Below are positions 7,516 through 16,747 of a stretch of DNA of 64,000 nucleotides, piece by piece. Positions within the stretch are counted from its first letter, which is position 1. Every line of letters begins with the position of its first letter. The position numbers and the translations under genes are program-made. Under the pieces are notes generated by a model. That model saw only the letters and a list, made by a program, of their open reading frames with translations. It did not search any database and had not been told where the DNA came from. Origin of the DNA: Bradyrhizobium niftali (GTDB lineage: Bacteria; Pseudomonadota; Alphaproteobacteria; Rhizobiales; Xanthobacteraceae); assembly GCF_004571025.1 (NCBI RefSeq), contig NZ_SPQT01000017.1, forward strand, positions 1 to 64,000. Direction: 5' to 3'.

Positions 7516-8493
7516 TCACTCGCCCGGCGCGATCGCATTGCTTGGCGTCGGCCGGTCGGTGATCTGCTGTCCGAACAGGCTACCGATCAGCTCGACCGCG
7601 GTGCGCGCGGTTCGACCACGTTCGTCCAGGAATGGATTGAGCTCAACGATGTCGACCGACCCCACCACGCCGGAATCGTGCAGCAGCTCCATGATCAGAT
7701 GTGCTTCGCGATAGGTCGCGCCACCCGGCACCGTGGTGCCGACCCCAGGCGCCACGCATGGATCGAGGAAATCGACATCGAAGCTGACATGCAGCACGCC
7801 ATTGCTCGCCTTGACCCGCTCGATGACACGGCGGATCAGCACGGCGACGCCAAACTCGTCGATCTGGCGCATGTCGACAACCCTGATCCGGCGCGCGCGC
7901 ATCAGCTCCTTTTCGAGCTTGTCGATTGACCGCGCGCCAAACAGATCGAGCCTGTCGGGATCGATCGACGCACGCGGGTCATCGCCGAGCAGGCCATCGA
8001 GGCCCGGCTCGCCACACAGAAACGCGGCCGACATGCCATGCATGTTCGCCGTGATCGTCGTCTCCGGCGTGTTGTAGTCGGCATGCGCATCGAGCCAGAG
8101 CACGAACAGCTCGCGTCCGCGCTCCTGCCAATGGCGCGCCATGGCATTGACCGAGCCCATTGATAGCGTGTGATCGCCGCCGAGGAAGATCGGGAGCGCA
8201 CCGGTTTTCGCGATCTCATAACCTCTGCCGCTCAGCACGCGTGTCCAGCGCTGGATTTCACGGTAATGATTGGCTTTTTCTGGCGGCCTGTCGGCGAGGT
8301 CTCTGACCTCGGCCACGGAGAGATCGCCGTAGTCGACGACCTCGAAGTCCAGGCTCTCGAGCAGCGTCGCAAGGCCGGCGGTGCGCAGCGCCGCCGGGCC
8401 CATCAGTGTGCCGCGCTGCGAGGCCCCCATGTCGATGGGCGCGCCGAGCAAGGCGATGCGCCGGGCTCGATCCGGCATGGTCCGATCGGTCAC
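7516..8493 (-). CDS. rocF: Arginase
   Basis: Hydrolyses arginine to ornithine and urea. All the manganese-binding signatures of the ureohydrolase family are present: GGDHT, DAHADYNTP and SFDVDFLDP. The 325-residue length fits arginase better than agmatinase, and the MHGM motif after the second signature is also arginase-like. The GTG at 8493 is preferred as start because an aggagg lies 5 bases upstream; in-frame codons further upstream give unrelated sequence. Single gene, with no adjacent ornithine cyclodeaminase or rocD. It links arginine breakdown to urea nitrogen. Confidence 0.9.
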   Translation of the reverse strand: MTDRTMPDRARRIALLGAPIDMGASQRGTLMGPAALRTAGLATLLESLDFEVVDYGDLSVAEVRDLADRPPEKANHYREIQRWTRVLSGRGYEIAKTGALPIFLGGDHTLSMGSVNAMARHWQERGRELFVLWLDAHADYNTPETTITANMHGMSAAFLCGEPGLDGLLGDDPRASIDPDRLDLFGARSIDKLEKELMRARRIRVVDMRQIDEFGVAVLIRRVIERVKASNGVLHVSFDVDFLDPCVAPGVGTTVPGGATYREAHLIMELLHDSGVVGSVDIVELNPFLDERGRTARTAVELIGSLFGQQITDRPTPSNAIAPGE

Positions 8494-8664
8494 GGCAGCC
8501 TCCTGACATCCACAAGGTGGTGCCAGCCTAACAGAGATTCGGACCCGTCGTTTCACGGGTATTTCCGGTGCAAAGACGCCGCGCGAGAAACCGTCCTGGA
8601 ACTAAATCCCCTGCCCCGCATTTCCCCTGCAAGGCCGGCACCCGCCGTACATCACGGCGCCTGT

Positions 8665-8723
8665 CGCGGATAGCCAAAGGTCTTCGGACCCGCTAACGAG
8701 CGCTCGCGCGGATAGCCAAAGGT
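8665..8723. repeat. Pair of 17-bp direct repeats
   Basis: The 17-base sequence cgcggatagccaaaggt occurs at 8665-8681 and again at 8707-8723, 42 bases apart, just upstream of the gene at 8764. On the minus strand both copies would encode Thr-Phe-Gly-Tyr-Pro-Arg in the same frame, but I see no credible minus-strand gene. It could be duplicated regulatory sequence. Confidence 0.7.
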
Positions 8724-8763
8724 GCCGGCCTCATTCACTTCGTCAAGAGCGGAGTTCGCGAAT

Positions 8764-9024
8764 TTGAGCACCGAAATTCCGCAGCCCCCGTCCCAGCCCG
8801 GCATGGCCGAGCGCGCCATCGACGCCGCGACCGACGTCTCCCACACGATCGGTGAGGTCGCGGGCGGCTTACGCGCCGCCGTCGACCGCTTGACCCATGT
8901 CATCGACGAAGCTCGAAAGCCGGGTAAACCGCTCGCGACGGTCGCCGCAATCACACGTGAAGCGCCGCTCGCGAGCCTGTTCGTCGCCTTCCTGTTCGGC
9001 GTTGCCATCGCCCGCCGGCGTTAG
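8764..9024 (+). CDS. Small hypothetical protein with C-terminal membrane segment
   Basis: About 86 residues from a TTG at 8764; an ATG at 8803 would give 73 residues. The middle part is an amphipathic Ala-rich helix (DAATDVSHTIGEVAGGLRAA), followed by a hydrophobic stretch (LASLFVAFLFGVAIA) ending in Arg-Arg-Arg. This layout resembles ElaB/YqjD/DUF883-type membrane-anchored proteins that in enterobacteria bind ribosomes at the inner membrane, but the resemblance is only in architecture. The start is uncertain because no strong ribosome binding site is present. Confidence 0.5.
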   Translation: MSTEIPQPPSQPGMAERAIDAATDVSHTIGEVAGGLRAAVDRLTHVIDEARKPGKPLATVAAITREAPLASLFVAFLFGVAIARRR

Positions 9025-9052
9025 CAATCACAACCCGCGTGACGTGAGCCAG

Positions 9053-11791
9053 CTAGGCCGCGCTGACGGATTGAGGCTGCGCCAGGAACTGCCGTTCGAA
9101 GGCATCCGCGGGCATCGGCCGACCGAAGAAATAGCCCTGCCCTTCCTTGCATCCCATGCTGATGAGGAAATCGGCCGTAGCCCGGTTCTCGATACCTTCG
9201 GCCACGACGCTGAGCCCGAGCTGCTTGCTGAGGCCGATGGTCGAACCGACGATCGCGGCATCGTCGGAATCGGTAAGCAGATCGAGCACGAACGACCGGT
9301 CGATCTTGAGCCCGTCGAGCGGAAACTTCTTCAGATAGCTCAGGCTTGCGTAGCCGGTGCCGAAATCGTCGAACAGGACGCGGACGCCGAGCTCCTGGAT
9401 CCGCTTGAACATGTCGAGCACGCGGCCCTCGTCATGGAGGAGGATATCTTCGGTGACCTCGAGCTCGAGCAACGCCGGCGTCAGCCCCGTCGCGTCGAGC
9501 AAGGCCGCGACCGCATGCGCGAGATCGCCGGAGTGCAACTGCGACGGCGAGAGGTTGATCGCGACGCGCACGCTGTTGCCGGACAATTCCCACGCACGCG
9601 CCTGCCGGCAGGCCGTCTCCATCACCCAGTTCGCGATCCGCTCGGACAGCGCTGAGGTATTGACCACCGGCATGAACTCCCCGGGGGAGACGTAGCCGCG
9701 CACGGGATGCCGCCAACGGATGAGCGCTTCCGCCCCGACCAGGTCGCCGTCGACCAGGCGAACCTGCGGCTGGTAGAACAGTTCGAACTCGCCGTGGTCC
9801 GCGGCAAGCGCCAGCTCGCTCTCGAGCGTCAAGCGGTTCTCCAGCTCCTGCCTGATCGCACTCTCGAAGATCACGTGGCTGCCGCGTCGCGTCGCCTTGG
9901 CGCGGCTCAGCGCGAGATGGCCGTTGCTCAGGAGGTCGTCCGCGTTGTATCCACCGTCGGGATAGACGGCGACGCCGATGCTGATCCGGACGCGGTGCTG
10001 CCGTGTGCCCGTTGCAAGCGGCGCTTCGAACGCAAGCGCGATCCGCTCGGCGAATTCCACAATCGGCTCGCCAGCCTCCGCGCAATCGAGCGCAATGGCG
10101 AATTCGTCGCCGCTGAGCCGGGCGACGACCGCTTTGCCATCGGCTTCGGACCGGAGCCGCTCGGCGACGGCCCGCAGCACGAGGTCGCCGGCCGAATGTC
10201 CAAGCATGTCGTTGATCTGCTGGAAGCCGTCGAGCCCCAGCACGAGCAGCGCGACGCCGGATGACCGCCGCTCGGCTGCTGCGATCAGGCTGGCAAGGCC
10301 GGCATGCAGCATATTGCGGTTGGCAAGCCCGGTCAGCGCGTCGTGTTCGGCAAGATATCTGACGCGTTCGACCTCGCGCTTACGGACCGAGATGTCGCGC
10401 AGGATCGCTCCATACTGGAAGCCGTCCGTTCCCTGCCAGCCCGAGAAGCTCGCTTCGACGGGGAAGGTTTCGCCATTCTTGCGCCGGCCCTCGAACTCGA
10501 CGACGACCGCCCCGCCGGGGACGAGGAGGGCCTGGCGCGCGACATCGCGCATGGACGGCCTTGCGGCGCCGTCCGCCGGCGCGGCGCACAGGGTGTCGAA
10601 CGGGCGGCCGATGATCTCGGCAGGCATATAGCCGAAGATCGCGCTCGCGCCGGGATTCCAGACCGTGATCCGGTGATCTGCGTCGGTGCAGACGAGACCG
10701 TCGCCGAGCGACATGGCGATACGATGAAAGCGGCTCTCGGCGATACGTCCCAGGAGACCGCGGAAATCGATCTCGTCCAGCGCGATCGCGGTCAGATAGG
10801 CGATGATCGCAATGTGGAATAGCGATGTGTCGACGACGAAGGGCCATCTTGCCTGCACAAGGGCCGCGGTCAGTTCGACCGCCGCCCCGGCTGCGATGAG
10901 GACCGCAACTCGATATCCCGATGCCAAGCGGCGCCACGAATACATCATCAGCAGGCAGATCACACCCAGGCCGAGGATCATGCCGGCATCGGACGTCCAG
11001 CGCAGCATCCGGTGCTGGAGGATCGATTCCGCGGCCAGCGCCTGCAGGACGGGCCCCGAGACGATGCCGCCATTTGGAACGCTGAACCGATCACCCAGCT
11101 CGAGCGCAGTCGCACCGACGATGATCTTCTTGTCTCTCAGCTTGTCGAGTGTGGCGGCATCGCCGTGCAGCACGTCGGCATAGGAGACACGCGGAATGGA
11201 GGCTGCTCGAATACTGAAGTCGATAAGGAAGGGGGACCGCCGACTGGCGTCCTGCCCAGCCAGCACGACGGCCATCGACGGCATCAACGCGTCGCCAAGC
11301 TTCTCGCCGACCGGATAACGGCGAACGAGCCCGTCGGATTCAACCGCGACATTGACGACGGCGGGCCACGACTGGTTGCTGAACGGCTTCAGGGGGCGAT
11401 TGATGTGAGCCGCGCCACCATTGGGCGCCGGCTGCCTGAAGGACGGGAGGATCGTCGAGCCGCCGACCTCTCGAAGCGCCTTGACGAACGCCTCGTCGGA
11501 GGCCGGATCCGACGGCGTGCTGAAATCGACATCGAAGGCCACGTCCTGCGCACCGGCACTTTCGAGTTTGTGCAACAGCTCCGCGTGGAGCCGGCGCGGC
11601 CAGGGCCATACCCCGATCTGGTCGATCGAGGGCGCGTCGATGGCCACCACGACGACATTGCCGCTGGCGGCACGCGATTGCCAGGCGAATCGCAAATCGG
11701 TGAGCGCGTTGCGAAGCGCACCATGCCATCCCGTGGACAGCACGACCGCCAGCGCGATCACGACAAGAATATGCGGCCTGTAGCGTTTCAC
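9053..11791 (-). CDS. CHASE2-PAS-GGDEF-EAL cyclic-di-GMP signalling protein
   Basis: A 912-residue inner-membrane sensor. Order: an N-terminal anchor (about 5-20), an extracytoplasmic CHASE2 domain (about 30-270, with VVVVAIDAPSIDQIG and WPWPR), three membrane helices (about 280-350), a PAS domain (about 365-490), a GGDEF domain (about 500-660) whose signature is SGDEF, and an EAL domain (about 680-905) with GAEALIRW, ELEVTEDILL, FDDFGTGYASLSYL and LKIDRSF. The EAL catalytic residues look intact, so phosphodiesterase activity is likely; SGDEF may be an active or GTP-sensing cyclase site. The GTG at 11791 is chosen for the aggagg 5 bases before it. It lies just downstream of the FecR-domain gene, in one operon. 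Confidence 0.9.
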   Translation of the reverse strand: MKRYRPHILVVIALAVVLSTGWHGALRNALTDLRFAWQSRAASGNVVVVAIDAPSIDQIGVWPWPRRLHAELLHKLESAGAQDVAFDVDFSTPSDPASDEAFVKALREVGGSTILPSFRQPAPNGGAAHINRPLKPFSNQSWPAVVNVAVESDGLVRRYPVGEKLGDALMPSMAVVLAGQDASRRSPFLIDFSIRAASIPRVSYADVLHGDAATLDKLRDKKIIVGATALELGDRFSVPNGGIVSGPVLQALAAESILQHRMLRWTSDAGMILGLGVICLLMMYSWRRLASGYRVAVLIAAGAAVELTAALVQARWPFVVDTSLFHIAIIAYLTAIALDEIDFRGLLGRIAESRFHRIAMSLGDGLVCTDADHRITVWNPGASAIFGYMPAEIIGRPFDTLCAAPADGAARPSMRDVARQALLVPGGAVVVEFEGRRKNGETFPVEASFSGWQGTDGFQYGAILRDISVRKREVERVRYLAEHDALTGLANRNMLHAGLASLIAAAERRSSGVALLVLGLDGFQQINDMLGHSAGDLVLRAVAERLRSEADGKAVVARLSGDEFAIALDCAEAGEPIVEFAERIALAFEAPLATGTRQHRVRISIGVAVYPDGGYNADDLLSNGHLALSRAKATRRGSHVIFESAIRQELENRLTLESELALAADHGEFELFYQPQVRLVDGDLVGAEALIRWRHPVRGYVSPGEFMPVVNTSALSERIANWVMETACRQARAWELSGNSVRVAINLSPSQLHSGDLAHAVAALLDATGLTPALLELEVTEDILLHDEGRVLDMFKRIQELGVRVLFDDFGTGYASLSYLKKFPLDGLKIDRSFVLDLLTDSDDAAIVGSTIGLSKQLGLSVVAEGIENRATADFLISMGCKEGQGYFFGRPMPADAFERQFLAQPQSVSAA

Positions 11792-11850
11792 CCGATCCTC
11801 CTGCACACCCGCTTCGGCGAGTGCGCCCCCTCATCCCCTAGGAAATCGCC

Positions 11851-13047
11851 TTAGTGTCTGTTGTGACCGTAGGCATTTCCGTGGCCGTGGCTGCCGTTAC
11901 CGCCGCCGTTGTTGCCTTTGCCGTTACCGGTGGCACCGTTGTTGTCGTGACCGTTGCTGTCCTTGCTATCCCCGTTGCCGCCCTTTCCGGAGCTTCCTCC
12001 GAACGCATCGTTGGTCGCCCCAGCGGTGGTCGCAACGGTCGTCGTCGCACTTGACGACGAGGATGTGGCACCGGCCGCAGATGCGCTGCTGCTCACGGAG
12101 CTGTTGGCAGCCGTGGTCGTCGTGCTCGCCTTCGTATCGCTCCAGACCGTCTCGGTACCGGTGTTCGCGTTGCGCACGCGCCCCGGTGCAATTGCGTCGT
12201 GGGCGAGCCCGTGCGTGACCTTATGGACGTTCAGCCTGACCTCGCCGAGCGAGCTCGAGATGCGCACGACACCGGCCCTGGGTGGCTGACCTCCGGCCGT
12301 CAGGTGCGATGGCTTCGGCGCACCGTTTGCCTTGGTCCCCTTGTCGATCGGACCGAGCGCATGGATCGCATGGCCGCTCGCCGCATTGCGCGGCGCCGAC
12401 AGTCCCGATTTCGGCACAGGAATTCGCTCGATCGTCGAGGCCCGCGGCTTGCCATGTTCGATCGGGTTGAACGTCCCCGCACCGCTCAGGCTGAGGCCGG
12501 GCTTGCCATGCTCGAAGGCGATGGCCGCTTGTCCGGGCATGACCTGAGCGATCTGTCCCGTCTTGAAGTCGGAGACTTCGACCTGGCCGCGGAGCACGCC
12601 GACCCGGGTGCTGCCCGCATTCACGGTGACGCTGAACTGCGTTCCCTTGACCACGGCGGCGAGATAGGGCGTCTCGACCTCGAAATGCTTGACGTTGCGC
12701 TTCTCCACCTCGAGCAGGATCGAACCTGCTTGCTGGATGATGGTGGTCGAGAGACCCTCCTTCGTCTCGGCCGGCAAGCCGACCACCGAGTTGGGAGAGA
12801 TCAGGATCGTTTCCTCGCCACGGACAAGCAGCACGCGCCCGTTACGTCCGGTGCGAATGGTGTCGCCGGGCTTGAGCGCGTCTTGCTGATTCAACGACAC
12901 TTGCTGCGCGCCGTTGGTGGCGACCCAGACCTCGCCTGCGGCTTTGCTGACTGACCAGACGCCATCCTCCGCAGCGAGCGCACCGGAAGCCATTCCCAGG
13001 CTCAGCACCGCCGCGAAGGCGCACCACATTCCAATTCTGCCGAGCAT
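11851..13047 (-). CDS. Secreted FecR-domain protein with low-complexity tail
   Basis: A 398-residue exported protein: signal peptide at residues 1-25 (cleavage after ALA), then a FecR/SH3-like region (about 30-185) with GDTIRTGRNGRVLLV and the VVKGTQFSVTV signature. The last third changes character: a Ser/Thr/Ala run (about 310-345) followed by a Gly/Asn/His-rich tail ending in HGHGNAYGHNRH. It has no membrane helix of a FecR sigma regulator and no sigma factor nearby, so it is more likely a periplasmic or surface partner of the CHASE2 protein encoded 59 bases downstream. Divergent from the TpsB gene at 13178. Confidence 0.8.
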   Translation of the reverse strand: MLGRIGMWCAFAAVLSLGMASGALAAEDGVWSVSKAAGEVWVATNGAQQVSLNQQDALKPGDTIRTGRNGRVLLVRGEETILISPNSVVGLPAETKEGLSTTIIQQAGSILLEVEKRNVKHFEVETPYLAAVVKGTQFSVTVNAGSTRVGVLRGQVEVSDFKTGQIAQVMPGQAAIAFEHGKPGLSLSGAGTFNPIEHGKPRASTIERIPVPKSGLSAPRNAASGHAIHALGPIDKGTKANGAPKPSHLTAGGQPPRAGVVRISSSLGEVRLNVHKVTHGLAHDAIAPGRVRNANTGTETVWSDTKASTTTTAANSSVSSSASAAGATSSSSSATTTVATTAGATNDAFGGSSGKGGNGDSKDSNGHDNNGATGNGKGNNGGGNGSHGHGNAYGHNRH

Positions 13048-13177
13048 GCCGATCCTCAGTCCGCGTTACAGCCAGACCTGAGGCGTATCCGAAATCACTC
13101 AAGAGAGAATTAGCGGGAACTGGCGAGCCGAGCGGCCGCATTAACCAATCATTGACCATAAAAAACTAAGAAAAATC

Positions 13178-14974
13178 ATGCGACTAACGGACCCTTACCA
13201 CCCTATGAGCAAATCTCCGTCAAACTACGGAGAGGGGTTCGCGGCGCGTGCTGAGAAGCGGTTCCTCGTTACCGCGCTGGTGCTGTTGGCACCTATTTTC
13301 ACGGGAGCTCCGCAATCATTCGCACAACAGGCGAACCAGCCGGGTTTTGATCCGCGCCAGCCTGAGAAATACTTTGAAAACCAAACCGAGCGGGAAACGC
13401 TGAGCCGGCCTCCGGTCAAGCTACCGACGGTCGGCCAGCCCAACACCGGCGGCGATACCAAGCCTCAATTCGTGCTGCGCGGCATTAATGTCACCGGGGC
13501 CCACATCGTCTCCCGTGATCGCATCGCCGCGGTCTATCAGCCTTACCTCCGCAAGAAGGTCTCACAGGCGGACCTCGCCGCGATCGCCGGTGCGATCAGC
13601 GACCTCTACCGCGCCGATGGATTCCATCTGAGCAGGGCCGTCGTGCCGCCGCAGGACATTGCCGACGGCATGGTCCGGATCCAGGTGATCGAGGGCGCCA
13701 TCGTGCAGGCTGAACTGAAAGGCGACGGCGCCGAGCAGTTCGGCGTGAGGCCGATGCTGGAGCCGGTTCTGGCCGAGCAGCCATCGCGCCTGGCAACGCT
13801 CGAACGCCAGCTTTTCCTGATCAGCGGCAGGCCGGGCGTCCGGATCGCCGATACCGCGTTGGAGGAGCTCGGCGGTGCGACCGGCCGCTTCCGCCTCACC
13901 GTTTATTTGAAAACCTGGCACGTGTTCACATCGTTCGGCCTGGACAATCTCGGCTCGTCCTCGGTCGGCCCTTGGCAGACCTATGCGACCGGCGCGTTCA
14001 ATTCCTACCTCACGCCTGGCGACACGCTGGCGGTCAACCTGTCGACCATTGCCAACGACCCGCGCCAGCTTGGCTTCGCACGGCTGTCCTACGACGCGCC
14101 TGTCGGCGTCGACGGCGTGCGCCTCGGCGCGTCCGTCCTCTACAGCGCGGTCCGGCCGGGCGATGCCCGCCGCCTCGACAGCGACATCACGACGACCGAA
14201 GCTTTCGAGGTGCGGGCAAGCACCGTGCCCTTCATGTCGCAATCGTCGGCACTGACACTTACCGTGGCTGGGGCCTTCAGCAACGTGTCCGAGCACGATC
14301 TTTACGGACCCTGGTACAACGACCACATCCGGACCGCGAGCCTGACCGCCGACTACCGGCTCCAGGACCGCTTCGGCGGCACCAATTTCGCAACCCTGAC
14401 CTACCGTCAGGGCCTCGACGTCTTCGACGCATCGCATTTCGACGACGATCTGTTGTCGCGCGACGGTGCCTCATCGAACTTCTCGGTGCTGAATCTCTGG
14501 TTCACGCGCTACCAGACGCTCAACGGCGCCTGGTCGCTCAAGCTCGCGGCGGCGAGCCAGACGGCATCGCGGCCGCTGTTCACCTCGCAGCAGTTCTATC
14601 TCGGCGGCCCGGCCTTCGGCCGGGGCTACGGCGCAGCCGAGATCAGCGGCGACAACGGTCTTGCCGGCTCGCTCGAGCTGCGCTTCGACCAGAAGCTCAA
14701 TTTCCGCTACTGGACCGGCTACCAGCTCTACGCCTTCGGCGACGCCGGCGCAGTCTGGAACGACGGCTACCGGCTGAGCGACGGCCTGTCGCTGACATCG
14801 GCCGGAATCGGCGCGCGATTCTTCCTGTGGGACGATCTCCAGGCCGACCTCGGGGTGGCCGTCCCCTTGAGCTACCGGGCGCCAGACAACGAGCGCCGCA
14901 GCCCGCGTTTCCTGTTCACGCTGTCGAGCGCATTCCGGCTCTGCCCCGAACGCGGCAGGAGCGGCTGCCTCTAG
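13178..14974 (+). CDS. TpsB/ShlB-family outer-membrane transporter
   Basis: A 598-residue two-partner secretion transporter. Signal peptide within residues about 28-50, a proline-rich linker, a POTRA domain pair (about 90-235, starting FVLRGINVTGAHIV) and a 16-strand beta barrel from about 240 with FYLGGPAFGRGYG near residue 478, which is the conserved loop-6 VRGY-type motif that inserts in the pore (here GRGY). It ends in a short Cys-containing tail, unusual for a barrel that should end in an aromatic residue. No TpsA-type exoprotein is adjacent. Divergently transcribed from the FecR/CHASE2 operon across 130 bases. An in-frame ATG at 13205 is the alternative start. Confidence 0.85.
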   Translation: MRLTDPYHPMSKSPSNYGEGFAARAEKRFLVTALVLLAPIFTGAPQSFAQQANQPGFDPRQPEKYFENQTERETLSRPPVKLPTVGQPNTGGDTKPQFVLRGINVTGAHIVSRDRIAAVYQPYLRKKVSQADLAAIAGAISDLYRADGFHLSRAVVPPQDIADGMVRIQVIEGAIVQAELKGDGAEQFGVRPMLEPVLAEQPSRLATLERQLFLISGRPGVRIADTALEELGGATGRFRLTVYLKTWHVFTSFGLDNLGSSSVGPWQTYATGAFNSYLTPGDTLAVNLSTIANDPRQLGFARLSYDAPVGVDGVRLGASVLYSAVRPGDARRLDSDITTTEAFEVRASTVPFMSQSSALTLTVAGAFSNVSEHDLYGPWYNDHIRTASLTADYRLQDRFGGTNFATLTYRQGLDVFDASHFDDDLLSRDGASSNFSVLNLWFTRYQTLNGAWSLKLAAASQTASRPLFTSQQFYLGGPAFGRGYGAAEISGDNGLAGSLELRFDQKLNFRYWTGYQLYAFGDAGAVWNDGYRLSDGLSLTSAGIGARFFLWDDLQADLGVAVPLSYRAPDNERRSPRFLFTLSSAFRLCPERGRSGCL

Positions 14975-14986
14975 CTGCAAACCCCT

Positions 14987-15017
14987 CATGCCGCGTACCC
15001 GGCATGCGGCCCTTTTC
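14987..15017 (+). terminator. Probable intrinsic terminator after the TpsB gene
   Basis: catgccg (14987-14993) pairs with cggcatg (15000-15006), closely followed by a cctttt stretch. It lies 12 bases after the TpsB stop codon, the expected place for a terminator. The T run is short. Confidence 0.5.
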
Positions 15018-15126
15018 CGGCCTTGCTCACAGACTTGCCTAAATTTAATCCCGTAACCTGGTCACGATCGCTCGATCCGGGGGCTTCCAATGACCATCTT
15101 CAGTCGAATGTGATCGGGACGGAACC

Positions 15127-15957
15127 ATGAAGAGGGTGTTTGCAATTCTGGCGCTTCTTTGCGTCCTCGGCGTCGGCGAATATTTCGTCGTCAGCCGGTT
15201 CGCGATCCGCCATGAGGTTTGGACCCTGTTCGACGCCTCGCGCCAGCGGCCAATCTCGGTCGAAATCGCGGTGCGGCGCGATTACGAGACCAAGGCCAAT
15301 CTCGGTCTCTGGAAGCTGCCGCTCGCCATCATCAGCAACGGCAATACCGTCAAGGCCACCGAGTATTCCTTCCTCGCCAACGGGCTCGCGGCGCGGGGCT
15401 ATCTCGTCGCCAGCATCCAGCAGGACCTGCCCAGCGATCCGCCGCTAATGACCCATGTCGGCCAGCAATTTGTCGGCCGGCGCGAAGTCTATATCCGCTG
15501 CGAGGCCAACATCCTCTTCACCCTGGGCGAACTGAAGAGGCGGCAGGAGAACGCCGACTACGACCACATCACCCTCGTCGGTCATTCCAACGGCGGCGAC
15601 GTGTCCATGTATGTCGCCCATCAGCACCCGGAGCTGGTGTCGAAAGTGATCACACTCGACAATCTTCGGGTGCCCTTCGTGCTCAGCGACAACTTGAAGA
15701 TCCTGTCGTTCCGCTCGAAGGATCCGCATTTCCTGACCGACCCAGGCGTGCTGCCGACGCCGGAAGAGGCCAAGGCGCGCGGCATCGACATCGTCCACAC
15801 CGGTGCGCAGCACACCGAGATGAGCGATCGCGGACCCGACGCGGTCAAGGAGAAGATCCAGGCGACGCTCGACCGCTTCCTGCGTGACAGCGCCAGCAGC
15901 GCGCTCGCGCCGGCCGAAACGAAAAGTCCGATGATCATGAACCCCGGCGACTATTAA
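15127..15957 (+). CDS. Membrane-anchored alpha/beta hydrolase
   Basis: A 276-residue alpha/beta-fold hydrolase. An N-terminal hydrophobic segment (residues 4-20) acts as anchor or uncleaved signal, placing the enzyme in the periplasm. The nucleophile elbow is GHSNGG (Ser near residue 155), and Asp in VITLDN and His in GAQHTEMSD are candidates for the remaining triad. The oxyanion region reads IISNGNTVKATEY. The fold is related to dienelactone hydrolase/chlorophyllase-like esterases; no substrate is suggested by the neighbours. Single gene. Confidence 0.75.
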   Translation: MKRVFAILALLCVLGVGEYFVVSRFAIRHEVWTLFDASRQRPISVEIAVRRDYETKANLGLWKLPLAIISNGNTVKATEYSFLANGLAARGYLVASIQQDLPSDPPLMTHVGQQFVGRREVYIRCEANILFTLGELKRRQENADYDHITLVGHSNGGDVSMYVAHQHPELVSKVITLDNLRVPFVLSDNLKILSFRSKDPHFLTDPGVLPTPEEAKARGIDIVHTGAQHTEMSDRGPDAVKEKIQATLDRFLRDSASSALAPAETKSPMIMNPGDY

Positions 15958-16039
15958 CTAGCCGGGGACGCCTTGCGGCAGATCAAGGCGGCTCCGGGCC
16001 GGCCACGATAGACACGGTCTCACAATCTCGGAGAGGCAC

Positions 16040-16201
16040 GTGTCGCACTACATCGAAAGCCTTGATACGAAACGGCTGGGCCTGCCGGCGACAAGGACGC
16101 CCGGATTCGTGCGGCATCTCTATCGTTCGACCCGCAGGCTGCTGCGGTCGATCATCGCCCGCATCGATCTCTCCCAATTTCCGGGATCATGCTGCGGATG
16201 A
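16040..16201 (+). CDS. Possible small basic protein (53 aa)
   Basis: An open frame starting with GTG at 16040, with ggagag about 4 bases upstream. It encodes a 53-residue Arg-rich protein (RHLYRSTRRLLRSIIARIDL) with two adjacent Cys near the end and no membrane segment. It ends 37 bases before the cytochrome gene and could be co-transcribed with it. The good ribosome binding site is the main support; no family is recognised. Confidence 0.4.
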   Translation: MSHYIESLDTKRLGLPATRTPGFVRHLYRSTRRLLRSIIARIDLSQFPGSCCG

Positions 16202-16238
16202 GCATGGTGGCCGCAAGCGAACGCATGAGGGTTGCCCG

Positions 16239-16553
16239 ATGCACCAGCATTTGAGACGAATTTGCCTGCTGCTTGCCGTGGCCTCGAATTCCTCATCCGC
16301 TCTCGCCGCCGATGCCGGTCACGGTGCCGACCTGGCCAAGCGCTGGTGCGCAAGTTGCCATGTCGTGGCCAATGGCCAGGCGGAAGCCAGCGCCGACGTC
16401 CCTTCCTTCGCATCCGTTGCGCGCCGGCCGGACTTCAGTCCGGAGAAGCTCGCCTTCTTCCTGCTCGACCCGCATCCGAAGATGCCGAGCTTTCCCTTGA
16501 GCCGGATCGAAGCCGGCGACATCGCGGCCTATATCGGATCGCTGCGTCCATAG
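16239..16553 (+). CDS. Small monohaem cytochrome c (104 aa)
   Basis: A 104-residue periplasmic cytochrome c of class I type: signal peptide at residues 1-24 (ending ALAADA), a CASCH haem motif near residue 38, and a Met-containing segment (HPKMPSFPLS) providing the second axial ligand, followed by the C-terminal helix (AGDIAAYIGSL). The start is the ATG at 16239, where the signal peptide begins and a gaggg lies about 8 bases upstream. The role is soluble electron transfer; the redox partner is not obvious from the neighbours. Confidence 0.85.
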   Translation: MHQHLRRICLLLAVASNSSSALAADAGHGADLAKRWCASCHVVANGQAEASADVPSFASVARRPDFSPEKLAFFLLDPHPKMPSFPLSRIEAGDIAAYIGSLRP

Positions 16554-16747
16554 AGCGCCGGCCAATCGCGAAACTTGTCACAAAATGCAAATCCCTGCCG
16601 GAGGACCGACAGGGATCAGCAGAAAGGATGATGGACGGCGAATGAGAAACCATTCGGTGGCCCATCATGGACCTGCGCCAGCATCGAAATCCGGATCTCC
16701 ATGCGGCGCAAGATCAATTTGTAGGCACGCAGCGCACAGACCGGGAA

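Noticed and set aside
8652..9008. Minus-strand open frame including a repeated Thr-Phe-Gly-Tyr-Pro-Arg
   Set aside because: It runs opposite the plus-strand gene with the membrane segment; the repeat arises from a 17-base direct DNA repeat.
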